From Shinisaurus crocodilurus (Eukaryota > Chordata > Lepidosauria > Squamata > Shinisauridae), in the NCBI GenBank assembly GCA_021292165.1, contig CM037879.1, forward strand, positions 287,654,272-287,718,271: a stretch of DNA of 64,000 nucleotides, read 5' to 3'. Position 1 is the stretch's first letter. Each line of letters starts with the position of its first letter. Of this stretch, positions 42,666-54,049 are shown piece after piece. The position numbers were made by a program, and so were the translations under genes. Under the pieces are notes generated by a model that ran no database searches, had not been told where the DNA came from, and worked only from the letters and a program-made list of their open reading frames with translations.

Positions 42666-43156
42666 CAGGGGTGCAGAACCCGCAGCCCACGGACCTAATC
42701 CAGTCCGCCAGGCTCTGCAATGAGGCCTGCGGAGCCTCTTAGGGGTCCTCCAGGGGGCGGGGTTTTTCCTCCAAGCCCCGCCCCCTAGAGGAACTTCCCA
42801 GGGGGAGTCACCACCGTTATCTCTGATCTGAGGTAACAGCGGGGATGCAGGCGGGAGGGGACTTGGCCCGTGCCAGGAAGAGCAGCCACTCTTCCCAGGA
42901 CCAGGGGGATGCTGGGTGCAGCACCAAGCCAGGGACCCCTACAGCATTCAAAGGAACAGCTGCCGCCCCCGGTGCCACCTGAGTCCCTTTCTCCGTGCTG
43001 GGAGAGGCACTGGACTCTGTGCCACTCCCAGCACAGAGAACGAACAGCTAAAATGTGTGGGGTGAAGTCATGATGAGACTGGATCATCATCCAGCCCACA
43101 GAGGGCCTGGAGGGGGCCCACCCGACCCCCTCACCACAATATTGTTCTGCACCCAC
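42666..43156. mobile_element. hAT-like element, about 490 bp
   Basis: Left end CAGGGGTGCAGAACCCGCAG; right end 'ttgttctgcaccc', inverse of the left. Interior GC-rich with an inverted stretch 'gtgctgggagaggcactgga'. No target duplication found. Confidence 0.55.
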
Positions 43157-43231
43157 ACCTTAAGATATCCCCCAGAATGCTCCATACCCTTTAGGGATAA
43201 AGTCCACCTAAACTACCACAACCAATTATGT

Positions 43232-43402
43232 TTTCATAGATTTCATAGATCATAGAGTTGGAAGGAGCCTACAAGGCCATCGAGTCCAACCCCCTGCTCA
43301 ATGCAGGAAACTAGAGGAGGGGGTCTCCCATCCAAGTAACAACCAGGCTTGACCCTGCTTAGCTTTCCACGCTCAGACAAGCTGAGCCAGCGTGAGCCAC
43401 TT
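43232..43402 (-). mobile_element. 5S rRNA-headed SINE, copy 5
   Basis: Minus strand: CR1-A tail complement 'catagagttggaaggagcct', then 'gggtctcccatccaagtaac', 'gaccctgcttagctttccac' and 'gctgagccagcgtgagccac'. Confidence 0.93.
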
Positions 43403-43964
43403 GAATCCCCTTGTAGGATCTGCTACTCATGACTGCCCTACAGCTGGCTTTTCCAACACTCCACGGGTAAAAGGGTCTTCTCAAGGCCAACCACAGTCCT
43501 TTTGGCTGAAATTTCTTTCTTTTCTGTCCCTGTTCATCGCTCTGAAGTGCTGCACTACTCCAGTCAGATCTGTAATCCCAATTTCAAATTTCAGCTCCAT
43601 TTAATATCCCCTGCAAAGGCTCCGGTACCACCATTCCCGATCCATCCTATCGAAATGCACACACCTCAAAGCGAGTCCAGGTGCATCGGGAAACCTGGCA
43701 CTCAGAGAGCCTCTGCCGAAGAGTAATTAGCATAATTATTATTTTGTTTTGCAGGCAAAATTGCAACTTAGGCTCTAAAGCGCAACAGCGCGTGTGACAA
43801 CAGTGCTCAATAAAACTGAAAAATGACAACAGAGAATATTCTGCTTGGCATTTTTGGAGCGCCTTGGCCCAAAGATCCCAGGGCAATTGGCAAGCAGCAA
43901 TTAGTTAAATTGAGATGGCAGGTAATGAAGCAACATGTCTTGGGCTGCTGCTGAGTTAAGGCTG
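43403..43964. other. Unique intronic stretch
   Basis: 43770-43960 has balanced composition and no recognised repeat, with 'gcaattagttaaattgagat'. Candidate conserved noncoding sequence. Confidence 0.35.
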
Positions 43965-44095
43965 CAGCCTTCTGCATGCTTACTTGGAAGTAAGTCTCAT
44001 CGAACTCAGTGGGACTTACTTCTGAATAAACATGTATTGGATCAGGCCATAATTGTCTACAATTACAATTGATTGTTGTAAACCGCGGAAATAAA

Positions 44096-44144
<49 letters not shown>

Positions 44145-44220
44145 AATAATAATAATGGTCTAACCGTGCTTAGTAGGAAGTAAGTCCCATTGACTTCAAC
44201 AGGATGTACTCCTAAGTAGG
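43965..44220. repeat. Dispersed 'aagtaagtc' repeat pair with (ATG)n microsatellite
   Basis: 'ggaagtaagtctcatcgaac' and 'cagtgggacttacttctgaa' form an imperfect inverted pair at 43987-44025; 'ggaagtaagtcccattgact' recurs at 44175. (TGA)n runs from 44096 to 44142. Confidence 0.7.
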
Positions 44221-46050
44221 TATATGCAGTCTTAAGTGGGCTGTGTGCAACACATTCCCATTTATATCAACAAATCTCACACACAAAATATTCCCAGTAA
44301 GTGGCACCCTAAGAAGTAATGTATGGAAAGGAACCTTCTCTGGTTATTTGTGAAACCTTCTCTTATAATTTCCACACATATTTCCCCACCAGTGAAAAGT
44401 TGCATTCTTCATTTGGGAAGACCCTTATCTGTAAAGGCAGGTATGGATTTTTTTTCTAAGAAAAAGGATTTTCCAAACTGTCATTTTGCATTTTAGTTCA
44501 CATCTGAGCACTGGCATGCATGCATGACTCCCAATCGAAAAGCACATAGAGCTAGCTTAATTGGTGCGTTGTTTCCACTTTAGATGCTGGTGGATACTGT
44601 TGAACATTTTAAAAATAAAAGAAAAGAAAAGAATTGCTCCTGCTTGTCTCTCCCCTGACAAGCTAGAGTGGGAACCCTGGCTTGTAACCTAGCAAGAACG
44701 CTAATTTATGAGTGTCTCCTAGGCTTCGCGCAAGGTCTGGCAGTGGCAGAGCCAGAGAGTTTCAAAAATATACACACCAGTGGTGAGCTGGCCAGTGCAT
44801 TTGCAGGCTCCTGATGTTGCTAGATTTGGGACACTCATCCATAGTGGAGATTATGCTCTTTTCGCTCTCACAAAAGCCCCGGATTCTCACTGCGTCGCTA
44901 GCCTTCCATGATTTCAAGAGCCATCTGGGAGCGATGGTGTGTGTGGGCGTTGTTTCTGTTTCGCAAAGTACAAAAACTTGTGAAGGCGAGCCGGGTTCGC
45001 AGCAAGCACCCTCCCCTGCAGATGTTGCAGGCCTGGGTCGGAGAGGGATTTGACTTGTGGAAGGAAGCTAAATCCAGTTGAGCCCATTACCACACTGCTG
45101 AACAAAATGATTATTGTGTGAACCCGGCCGTGTTGCAGCCCCCACACCAGCATCGCTTTAAATAGCATCTGAATGGCTCCATGAATAGCCTCTGATACTT
45201 CGCTTCTAGCTTTTCGGCTCTCCGGTTCCATTTCGTCCCTTTGAATTCTTCTTCGTTTCGTTTTCCTTTTGGCTTTTCTTTAAGAAGAGCCTCTTACGTA
45301 ACTCTTCCCTTCGGCTTGCAGAGTTGCAAAGCAACATAACGGCAAGGCAATGTGAGGTCAGGTTTTGGCTACAAGTGGCATGTAAACAACTGCACGGAAG
45401 GGAAACCACTAGGCCAGGCCACACATGACAAAACCTACTGAACCACATACGAAAACAGCTGGGGCCCCTAGCAGCAATGCCAGGCACAGCTTCTAAAATC
45501 AGCTCCTTCCCAGCTAAATCTAATCATGTGAGGAGCAACTGCCAAGGAGAAGCTTTGAAAAACTCCAGGCTTGAGAAGGAAGATTGGGGGAGTGGGCAGG
45601 CGAAGATCTGGTCCCCTCCGGGCGCAGTTCACCTGCAAAGAGAAGCTGATGAAGATCAGCCTCCCGGTCTGGGCGAGAACGTCTGCCCTGGGGTGATGGG
45701 CCAATCACATAAAGAGCAGACTTGATACAGGCTCTAAAGAGAGCAGTGGGGAGACGCATTTTGCCTGAAATATCTCAAGACACAATAGCACCAGTCAGCC
45801 GCCCCGGGCCCCGTTCCACCCTGAATGGACATGTTGTGTGAGCTGGGTCAAGGGGAAAAACAAGAAGTCAAGGCACAGTGATGCTTTAAGTTGGAAAAGT
45901 TTGGCAAGCAGCTAAGTTAAGCAGGCAGACCAGTTCGTAGAATGCCCTCCATTGCAAAGTCTCAAGCCTTCTTTGAACACATCCTCCATCTTCCTTGCTC
46001 AGAAAGGCTAGACACGGATAATATCAAAGGTGGCATGAGATTTCCAGCGG
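44221..46050. other. Intronic sequence, no recognised element
   Basis: A stretch of about 1.8 kb in which I recognise no repeat or exon. Confidence 0.4.
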
Positions 46051-46057
46051 AGTGCAC

Positions 46058-46170
46058 CGATGCCCCACTGTCGTCACTGGTCAAACAGGTTTTGCAGGTT
46101 TGAGAAGCACTACAAAAACTTGCAAAACCTATTTGACCTGAAACTACAGTGGGGTGAGTGGGCATCCCAC
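46058..46170. mobile_element. Small palindromic MITE candidate
   Basis: 'gatgccccactg' (46058) pairs with 'cagtggggtgagtgggcatc' (46147), and 'tcaaacaggttttgcaggtt' with 'cttgcaaaacctatttgacc'. Arms of about 45 bp with some mismatches. Confidence 0.65.
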
Positions 46171-46369
46171 AGGCAAGAAGCACTGAGTCTGCTGTTCAGC
46201 CTACAGCTCTCTCAAAACCTGACTCTCCTCAGCCAAAGTTGATTCTACGAGCCGATTCTACGGAATTGATACAGAAACACACACCAAGTTAGGCGGCAGC
46301 TTTCTCGTGCATTTGGTGTTAGAAGCAAACATGTGGGCTAAACACACATCTTCAGTTCCTGATACTTGA

Positions 46370-46800
46370 ACTCCCAACTCAAGGATGGAAAGCGGAATAT
46401 CGGTGGTCAATATAAGAGGTTTAAAGATGTTCATAAGGCTAATCTAAAAAAATGCAATATAAACATCGAAAACTGGGAAGCTCTGGCCCATGAACGATCT
46501 AAATGGAGGTTGGCCTTTCACAAAGGTTCTATGGACTTTGAAGAAGCCCGAGTGCAAGGTGAAAGGGAGAAACGTGCTAAGCGAAAAGCACGTCAAATGA
46601 ATCCTTTACAGGACCATCTTCTATCTGGTAACCTGTGTCCTCACTGTGGGAAGCTGTGTGGATCTAGAATTGGCCTCCACAGTCACTTACGGACCCATCG
46701 CTAGAGTCTACACAATCTTCTTTAGAATTTCCTCCTTTTATCCCGGAAGACAATCTTACTCGGTCACGAGTGATCGCCTGATGATGACTTGAAGCCAAAA
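46370..46800 (+). mobile_element. Non-LTR retrotransposon C-terminus with CCHH finger
   Basis: Open frame to 46704 encoding KDVHKANLKKCNINIENWEA, then KWRLAFHKGS, a basic helix rich in R and K, and CPHCGKLCGSRIGLHSHLRT-HR at the C-terminus. The finger spacing (C-x2-C, H-x4-H type) and the RIGL-SH-RTH ending are typical of the ORF end of some LINE reverse transcriptases. The 3' UTR ends with an A-rich tract (46799-46815). The clade was not determined. 5'-truncated; the catalytic domain is absent. Confidence 0.75.
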
Positions 46801-46816
46801 TAAAAGAAAAAAAAAC

Positions 46817-47234
46817 TAGTGCTGGGAACTTACGGCTCAAAAACTGCTTCAGCGGAGGGGCTGAAGAGGGGAATGGAACTGCTCCTCGCATCGCTGTTCT
46901 CAGCAGCACTGCCAGCTTCCTAACAAGGAAAGTTCTTCCCAACGGCTAGTGGGCACCATCTTTTTCCCAGCAGTCCCCTGGCAATGAAGCTGCATCATCA
47001 CTTAGACTTGTTCCCAGATGGCTCTTGGGGTGGCAGGGGATGGCATCCCCCAGCTACTGGCTGCTGGGAACAGCTCTCTTTGCCTCCACCGGTAACCGCC
47101 CCCCCCTTTTGCCTCCATTTTGTCCCTCCAATCAGCAGAATGTGCCGCCACTACCACCATTTCAGCTTGGTCCTCAATAAAACAGGGATGTTGGATTATC
47201 AACATCCTGTGGTCTTTGTGAAGGCTACGAGACT
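46817..47234. other. Intronic sequence, no recognised element
   Basis: Nothing recognised. Confidence 0.4.
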
Positions 47235-48225
47235 CAGGGGTGGGCAACCTTTCTCCTGTCGAGGGCCACATTCCCTGGTGGGTATCTGTTGGGGGCCACA
47301 TATTGGCAGTGAGCAGGGCTGAAGCCAGCAGTGGAAAGGGCCAAAGCCAAAAGAGGATGGTTCACCCTTGTCCTCTTTCTGCCTCTCTCTTTCTCTCTCT
47401 CTACCCATCTCTCCCTTTCTCTCTCTTCCCCCCTCCCTCTCTTTCTCTCTCCCCCCCCCAGCTCTCTCTCTCTCTCTCTGGGCTGGTTCGCACGACCCAG
47501 GCTGCGGGCGGGGGAGGCACCACGGGGCGATCCACGGGGTCCGGCGGGGCGCCGCAGACAACCTGCACCCCGTGGGCGTGGGCGGACCCTGGAGGAGCCA
47601 GCAGTCCCCGCACTGCAGTGCAGGCCTCCTGGTGCTAGGGGGCGGGGCCCGGGATGCCCAGAGGGGCCGTTTGCCCCTACAGGCTGGAGCGGCGGCAGCT
47701 CCGGCCGCTCTGGGCTGCCGCCTCTGTGCGCCCCCCCCCCCGCGGGACGGCCGCCCACTGTTCGCACGGCAGGGTGGCCACGCACGGTAGGGGCTTACCC
47801 CTCTCTACCGCCCATGGTCACTTTGTGTGCGTCCCAAGCGCGGCCGTCCCGCGGAGGCACCCCCGGTCGGCGTTCACACGACGCGGGAACCGCGGGGGAC
47901 TTCTGCTCCCCCGCGGTCCCCGTGTCGTGCGAACACACCCTCTCTCTCTCATTCTCTTTCTCTCTCCCTCTCTTTCTCTCCAGTCCCTCCCTTTCTCCTC
48001 AGTCCCTCCCTCCCTCTCTCTCTCCCCCCCTTTCTTTCTCTCACTCCAAAATGGGTGGTTCACCCTTTCCCTCTCTCTCCCCCCCCGCTTCCTTCCCACA
48101 GAGCAGGCTACCAGGGAAGTAACAGGCCGCTCTTGCTGGAGTCTGAACTGATCGCATGCAGCGTGCCATATGAAATTGGGCTGAGAGCTGATTGCTGCCC
48201 TGGGGCTGCGGGTTGCACAGCCCTG
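47235..48225. mobile_element. hAT-like element with nested GC-rich palindromic insert
   Basis: Left end CAGGGGTGGGCAACCTTTCT; right end complement CAGGGCTGTGCAACCCGCAG. No clear 8-bp duplication. CT-rich tracts (47380-47480 and 47938-48040) surround a very GC-rich block (47481-47937) whose ends 'ggttcgcacgacccagg' and 'ccccgtgtcgtgcgaac' are inverted. 'ggttcaccctt' recurs at 47361 and 48056. Confidence 0.55.
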
Positions 48226-48354
48226 CTCTAGGTGAAGGCAGTATCCTGTAGTCTTGAATCCTCACAAGTCGTCCACCCTGAAGATACAGCAGTTCCCATG
48301 ATGCCCAGCTGCCTTGAACGCACTGAAGCCAGGAAGCTTCCAGGGTCTAAGGCC

Positions 48355-48590
48355 CTGCTGTACCACAAATGGGGTCCTCTATGTGTACAAAAAGGCATGT
48401 ATTCAGTGAAAAATTTCCGTACCAAAGAAATGCATGCATTTTTATATACAAAAATGCATGTATTTGGAGAAATGTGCAAATAAAGTGCATGAATTTTCAG
48501 GCAAATTTATTGAGGATGAACTGTACTTAAGAATAGAAAAATGAGAAACTGAGAGAAACCAAAATGGACATATTCATCATCCATTCCTGG
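48355..48590. mobile_element. AT-rich MITE family 'F' copy
   Basis: 'aaaggcatgtattcagtgaa', 'aatgcatgcatttttatata' and 'catattcatcatccattcct' resemble 23620-24075. Confidence 0.5.
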
Positions 48591-48599
48591 CCTGACCTG

Positions 48600-50110
48600 A
48601 ATAATGTAGCTTCCTATGTAAAACATGCTAGGTAGGCACTGTACCACCTTTGTTGAAGCTAGTCTCAAAAACAGCCCTGAATGTCCCTGTTTTCTTAGGG
48701 ATGAAAGAACGAGTTATTTCTGAGCTCACCAAAATTCTCCAAAATGTAGTTTCCAGCTCAATTCCCCTTGCTCCTGTTTTTGTTTTCGATTTATTCTTCC
48801 GCTCGGTTGAATAGGGAAAGTGCACATTGGGAACAGTGAAAACGTGAATTTCTGTGTGTATTTTTTCAAAAAGTGTGCACTTCCCCCTCCGCCCACTGAC
48901 TAAAGCATAAACATTCTTGCACGATGCACATTTTTGAATGCAGTTGCAATTTTTGTGTACATCTCTCTCTCTCTCTCTCAAAAACAAACCAAAAAACAAC
49001 AACAACCCCACTCTGCCACTCATGCTTGGGATTGCGGACATCCCTCATTTGGATTTATATTCTTGGCCACACTGAGATTTCGATATGAGGCTCCTCGGCT
49101 TTTAAATTGAAGGCAACCCTGCTTTATAGGAATCCTGCCCCCCCCTCCCATCTCTATTCCGTGGCTCAATTCACAGGCCCAGATGCAACATGACTCCAGC
49201 AAGGACCGCTACAATATGCAGCATCTTCCTCCCAGCTGCTGAGCAAACAGCGCAGCACGGCTGAGTTACCAACTTCCCGTTTCGCTGGCTCGACTCGAGC
49301 GGCCACAGCTGTCACTCCGGCTCAGCAGCAAAGCGTTCCCAACTTGCTGCAGAAGCCGCACATGCCAGGATTTCAGTTTGATGTTTTACTCGCTCTCTTT
49401 CCTGCCCGCCCGCCCCCCCAACCCACCCCAGCCTGAGCGGTGAAACGCAGCGCCGCTCCCTATGCCTCCCTTGCAATTATTTGTGTGCATGTTGCACTCC
49501 ATTAGAGCCACGGACAAAGATGGTTTTGTGATAGACGCTGCCAACCTGAACGCGGCCATTACTCTGGGAAGGGAGTGCAAACAGGCAGGCGGGAGGGACC
49601 TAGATTGCCTCCGAAGTCATTTGCTACTTTACTTAAGTGAACGGATGAAAAAAGGAGAAGACATGAGCTGAATCTCTACGCAGGGTTTCAACAGGTGGGG
49701 CCATCATATACAATGGAAGGAGAATGGCAATATTTTTTTAGCAGGGGCCATACAAAACCTCTCATGATTAGAGGAGAGGAACTCAACATTAAGTACGGGG
49801 CCAAGATGTCAGCCCCCAGATGTTGCGGTCCTTTGCATGGGCTACAGAAGCGAGGCCCCATGTTGGCAATTCTTCAAGGGTGCCCTGAGCAGAGGAACAA
49901 AGCGGGAGGGAACAAAGCATTTGTCCATCTTATCTGCAGTGGTGGTCCTAGCAGCAAAAGCCAAGTGCATTCCTCAGCTCTCCAACTTGTCTTCAAGAGC
50001 GTGATGATGCCAAAGAAAGAACAGGAAACACTGTCCACTTATAGATCTTATTATATTAAGCGGTATTATATTAGGATTGCTAATAAATAATAGATAATAA
50101 ATAAACACTG
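48600..50110. other. Intronic sequence; 48700-49000 MITE-like, 49180-49690 unrecognised
   Basis: 48780-49000 holds 'aagtgcacattgggaacagt' and 'aaagtgtgcacttcc' (MITE-like) and a CT run (48964-48980). 49180-49690 shows no repeat; candidate unique sequence. Confidence 0.4.
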
Positions 50111-50625
50111 CCCTCACTCTGATTTGGCTTCATGACAATGCCGTGTAGCATGTTAGATTTGGTTACAAGACAATGCCATCGATAGGGATGCATGAGAAAT
50201 TCGCTCCAGTGACTTCTTTTCATAGATTTACCCAATTAGTACCTCCCAGAGCCAAACATGGGCCCAAACACAATTTGTGGTCAACAATCTGTACATTTCC
50301 AAGCTTGTGATGCATTCCGCAATTCATAACAAAATGTGCACATTTGAAAAAAATGCACAAAGAAAAATGTATACATTTCCAAAATGCACACAAACATGTT
50401 TTAGTCCATGGGTACATGTGTCCAAAAATGCGGACACAAAATATGGGCAATACTGTGTACTTGAAGAGAAATTAGTATGAATTTCCATATGGATTTTTTT
50501 TTCTAGTGCATGATTGTGCAGAAATGGGATGGAACAGGCTTCAGCTGAGAAACCTGACACTCTCAGAGAGACTGAGATTAACAGATCCAGCCATCCTTAG
50601 TCATGAAGCCAAGTCAGAGTGAGGG
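50111..50625. mobile_element. MITE with 26-bp terminal inverted repeats
   Basis: 50111-50136 (ccctcactctgatttggctt...) is matched at 25 of 26 positions by the complement of 50600-50625. The interior includes 'atagggatgcatgagaaatt' to 'ccagccatccttag', resembling family F, perhaps itself nested. No clear target duplication. Confidence 0.75.
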
Positions 50626-51320
50626 TAGCCAAAATAAAAAACGGTACTGAACAATGGTGGGAACCAGACTGGGGAAACAAGGAAACTGCAAATGGGAGGC
50701 AAAGGAGGTGAGCAAAGGGAGCAGTTTTTTCATGAAATATTTGGCACACTCCAAGCCCTCCTTTTCACACCAAAAATGCTTGTTTGAAAACATTTTCCAA
50801 AGCCCAGGTTAAGATACAAGCCAGAATTGGCTCCAGACAGTCAAACACTAAGGGATTTTTTAAAAAAACAAAAAAAACCCACCTTGGTTTGAACCCAGGG
50901 AGTCAACACACAATTCAAGCTGGTAGACCCCATTTTAGATTTCCCAGAATGCCCTGTTCCGAGGGGCATTGTGGGGAGAAAATGGCAGTCCTCCTTGGCA
51001 GTGGTCATTTTTGTGACAACCCCCAATGTTCCTCAGAATGTGACATTCTGCATTCTGGACATTCTAAAATGGTGAAAATCACCAAAATACCCCCTTTTGT
51101 GGTGAACGGGACTGCAAAATGGGAGGGGGGCATTTTGACAGAGCTTTCAAGAATTCCAGTGAGTCCCCCTCTAAAAATATCAGCCACCAACCCCCAAAAT
51201 TCATAAGAGGGGAGGCAATCTCACCCCCTCTTTCATCCCCAGCCCACCAGCCCCTGCCAATTTGGGCTGAACTCAGCTCTAGAGGAAAATGACACGTTTC
51301 TAGTTAGAATTATGACTTAC
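50626..51320. other. Intron next to the first PLXNA4 coding exon
   Basis: 'tttcccagaatgccctgttc' and 'gaggggcattgtggggag' (50940-50980) form a MITE-like pair. Otherwise unrecognised up to the GTAAGT donor. Confidence 0.45.
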
Positions 51321-52499
51321 TGCACTGCTACAGGGAATATCCTTCACTTTAAGCCAGGCCAAATCCAAAGTGCCTTCGCCCCTATAGCAGGATTGCAGCC
51401 TCTCCTTGATACGGTCATTGATCTTTTTCAGAACAAAGATGCAGAGAGCCGACTCATCCAAGGACTTCATTTTCCTCTTCTGCCCCTTAGAGAAGACAGT
51501 GAAGAGGATGTCATCCCCTGGCCTGACACCCAAAGACCTGGCCAAGATGGACCCTGCCTTTGACAAGTAGGCCGCCTGGAGTAATCGGTATTCTACTCCG
51601 TTCTTCTCACAGCCAATGGGCACCTCGACATATGAGTTGAAGGCCGTGTCTTCTTTGCACAGGCGGACCAACTTCGAGGTATAGACTTGCTCCTTGGTGG
51701 TGGAGCCAGGTGGAGAAATCATCTCTGGCTGGAGGGTCAAGAAGTAAACGAAATTACCACTGCTGAAGCCATAGATGTAGTATATGTCAAAGTCAGGGAT
51801 GATGGTGAACGTGTCTGATGGGATCTTGATCATGGAGGCCACAAATTCATCATGGAAGACGTAAGCAAACATCCCTTCGGCCTCTGAGTTCTTGGGGAGC
51901 TTTCTGCTGGAGATTGTGGGGAAGTACTCAGGTTTACCATCCACGGCAGTAGCGACAAACAGCTTGTCGTCCATGTTGTTGTATGAAACGATCACTCCGA
52001 AAACGGAGCCACTCTCATTCACCCCGGAGAGGTAGTGCTCCTTGTTGTGGAAGGGCTCTCCGAGCTTGAAAAGGTCGTCCAGCCTCAAGAGTTTACAGAT
52101 GCCCTGGTATAAGCTCCCACAGGCAATCAACCGGTTCTCTTTGTAGTCTATGAGGAGCATTTTGTTGATGTTGTTTGTGGACGTCAATGGTTCGTTGCAA
52201 GGCTGGACCAGTTTCGGAGGGTAACACTTTGGGTTGTCAATATCTGGACCCGTCTGATGAGAAGCCTGCACCATCAGGTCGCCAGAGAGTTTGTAGATCC
52301 AGTTGACAGCCCCTAAGTAAATGTGCCCTTTCTTTTCGTCAACCACTAAGTGGTTAAAATAGACTTCTGCCATGTCCACAGTGAAGTTGAGGAACGGTCT
52401 CTTTGGGTGGGAAGGCTGCTGCCGAGCCGCGGAAGGCAACACAGAAGCACAGAGAAGGTGCAAGACAAGGCAAGTCCATCTCCACATGTCTCCCGACAT
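51321..52499 (-). CDS. PLXNA4: Plexin-A4, first coding exon (signal peptide and most of Sema domain)
   Basis: Plexin-A4 is a single-pass neuronal receptor that pairs with neuropilins to transduce class 3 semaphorin signals and also binds class 6 semaphorins; its extracellular Sema domain is the ligand-binding beta-propeller. The exon encodes residues 1-393: a hydrophobic signal peptide (about 6-24, with LVLHLLCASVLPSAA), then Sema sequence from about 35. Plexin-A hallmarks are CYPP at 92-95, the block around ENRLIACGSLYQGICKLLRL (121-140), YFPTISSRKLP (192-202) and ERLQSCYRGEG (366-376). Cysteines at 92, 101, 127, 135, 281, 297, 353, 371 and 390 fit the Sema disulfide pattern. Possible N-glycosylation sites are N38 (NFT) and N161 (NES). 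The wording follows vertebrate PLXNA4 rather than PLXNA1-3, e.g. DIPCSSA and TFTIIPDFDIYY. The start is the ATG at 52497-52499: it has A at -3 and the length to WTCL matches human PLXNA4. The frame stays open upstream, but the codon at 52524-52526 is TTG, not ATG. The 3' end is a phase 0 GTAAGT donor after Ala393. Confidence 0.97.
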
Positions 52500-52600
52500 G
52501 GTTACAGAAAGTGTTTGTATTCCCAAAGCAAGGGGTGGGAGAAGGAAGAGAGATGTTGAAGCTGCGTTTTCAGAGTGCTGATCCTGTGAAGGAGCTTCTC
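52500..52600 (-). other. PLXNA4: 5' untranslated part of PLXNA4 first coding exon, with splice acceptor
   Basis: On the minus strand a strong acceptor, a pyrimidine tract TTTTCCCCCCTCAG, ends at 52601, so the exon should begin at 52600. This leaves about 101 nt of 5' UTR before the ATG. It matches the usual vertebrate plexin-A layout, in which the start codon lies in a large second exon. The exact acceptor is read from consensus only; a transcript would confirm it. Confidence 0.75.
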
Positions 52601-52805
52601 CTGAGGGGGGAAAATGGAAAACACGTTACTGAAAAAAAGTCTTCAAGAAGCACGCCATCATCAGAGAAAGCCTATTTCATTGCTAATCCTCACCTTTTTC
52701 ATCTCTGCATTTAAGACTGACACAAAAGGAGCCCCCTTGAATGAAGAGATGCCAAAGCAGAGTAAACAAGCACCCAGACTTATGTTGGAACAGCAGAAAA
52801 TATTA

Positions 52806-53400
52806 TGAAGGCAACAGACAGACGTATAGCTTCCGAATCGCGTGAAGTGCTAGTTCCCCTCTACTCGGCACTGGTTAGGCCTCACCTTGAGTACTGCGTC
52901 CAGTTCTGGGCACCACACTTTAAGAAGGATGTAGACAAACTGGAGAGGGTTCAGAGGAGGGCAACAAGGATGATAAAGGGACTGGAAACAAGGCCCTATG
53001 AGGAGAGACTGAAAGAACTGGGCATGTTTAGCCTGCAGAAGAGGAGACTGAGGGGAGATATGATCACACACTCTTCCATTACTTGAAGGGTTGTCACACA
53101 GAGGAGGGCCAGAATCTCTTCTCGACCATCCCAGTGCAGGACACGGAATAATGGGCTCAAGTTACAGGAAGCCAGGTTCCGGCCGAACATCAGGAAAAAC
53201 TTCCTGACTGTTAGAGCAATACGACAATGGAACCAATGACCTGGGAAGGTCGTGGGCTCTCCCACACTGGAGGCATTCAAGATGCTGCTGGGCAGCCATC
53301 TGTGAGGTATGCTATTAGCTTGGATTCCTGCACTGAACAGGGGGTTGGACTTGACGGCCTTATAGACCCCTTCCAACACTACTATTCTATGATTCCATGA
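52806..53400 (+). mobile_element. CR1-A LINE 3' portion
   Basis: 'agttcccctctactcggcac' to 'tattctatgattccatga'. Encodes [20 protein letters not shown] and [20 protein letters not shown], then a frameshift near 53068. Confidence 0.93.
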
Positions 53401-53435
53401 CACAGGGTTCAGATTAAACATAGCACCTTCTGGGG

Positions 53436-53551
53436 TAGCCTTCCCAAACCTGACGTCCTCCAGAGGTGTTGCATTGCAACTCCCATAATTCCCAGCCAGC
53501 ATGGGAGTTGCAGTCCAACACCTCTGGAGGGCACCAGGTCCGGGAAGGCAG
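53436..53551. mobile_element. Fold-back MITE
   Basis: Arms 'cctccagaggtgttgcattg' and 'agtccaacacctctggaggg'; outer ends 'gccttcccaaacctg' and 'cgggaaggc'. Confidence 0.75.
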
Positions 53552-54049
53552 TTCCATTGCAACTGTCTAGTACAACTAATACCCATGTGTGAGAGCTACT
53601 TTAGTCAGGTGCCACTCCTGCTTTCACAAAGCCATGGCTGGAGAAGCCATAGTTGCCCCCACCTTCTCCTGGTGGCCCTTCCCCGACAGGTTGCGCTCAA
53701 TGCTCCACCCCCCTCTCTGTGGCAACCAGCCCTAAACGTCCAAGCTCCGCCCACCCACCCCGCCTTCCAGCTCCCTCAACCGGCTCCTGGCAGAGGGAAT
53801 GCTTCGTAAATAATCCAGAACAGGAACACTTTCTCTGACTGTACTTTTACGCGGAAACGTTCAGAGCGTTCCTAAAAGTGTCAGGAAGAAAGACGACCCA
53901 ATTATGCTCGAGTAAATCCAGAGAGACGAGTCACACCACATCCATCCTCAATGGACTGCTTTGGAAAATGCCGAACGGCGCACCGAGCCTAACAGAGCAC
54001 CGGAAGAGCCGCAGAGGGAGCCTGCCAGAGGTAACAGTCAGTTACGTTC
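53552..54049. other. Flanking sequence, no recognised element
   Basis: Nothing recognised. Confidence 0.4.

Larger units (their letters stand above)
36567..51320 (-). other. PLXNA4: PLXNA4 intron between the two Sema-coding exons
   Basis: The intron is 14,754 bp, bounded by the GTAAGT donor at 51315-51320 and the CAG acceptor at 36567-36569 (minus strand). It contains two 5S-headed SINEs, CR1-B pieces, a LINE C-terminus at 46370-46800, a long hAT-like element at 47235-48225 and several palindromic MITEs. No further plexin exon was seen, which agrees with direct phase 0 continuity of the flanking coding sequence. Confidence 0.9.

Noticed and set aside
46624..46704. Host zinc-finger gene exon
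   Set aside because: The finger is the end of a LINE frame, and the same sequence occurs truncated at 2742-2925.
47331..48122. 263-codon proline/serine-rich frame
   Set aside because: It lies over CT-rich repeats and a GC-rich MITE; several frames are open at once on both strands.
52500..52526. Nine-codon N-terminal extension of plexin-A4 (MGIQTLSVT)
   Set aside because: The first codon is TTG, which is an unlikely start in a vertebrate; the ATG at 52499 has a good context and the expected position.
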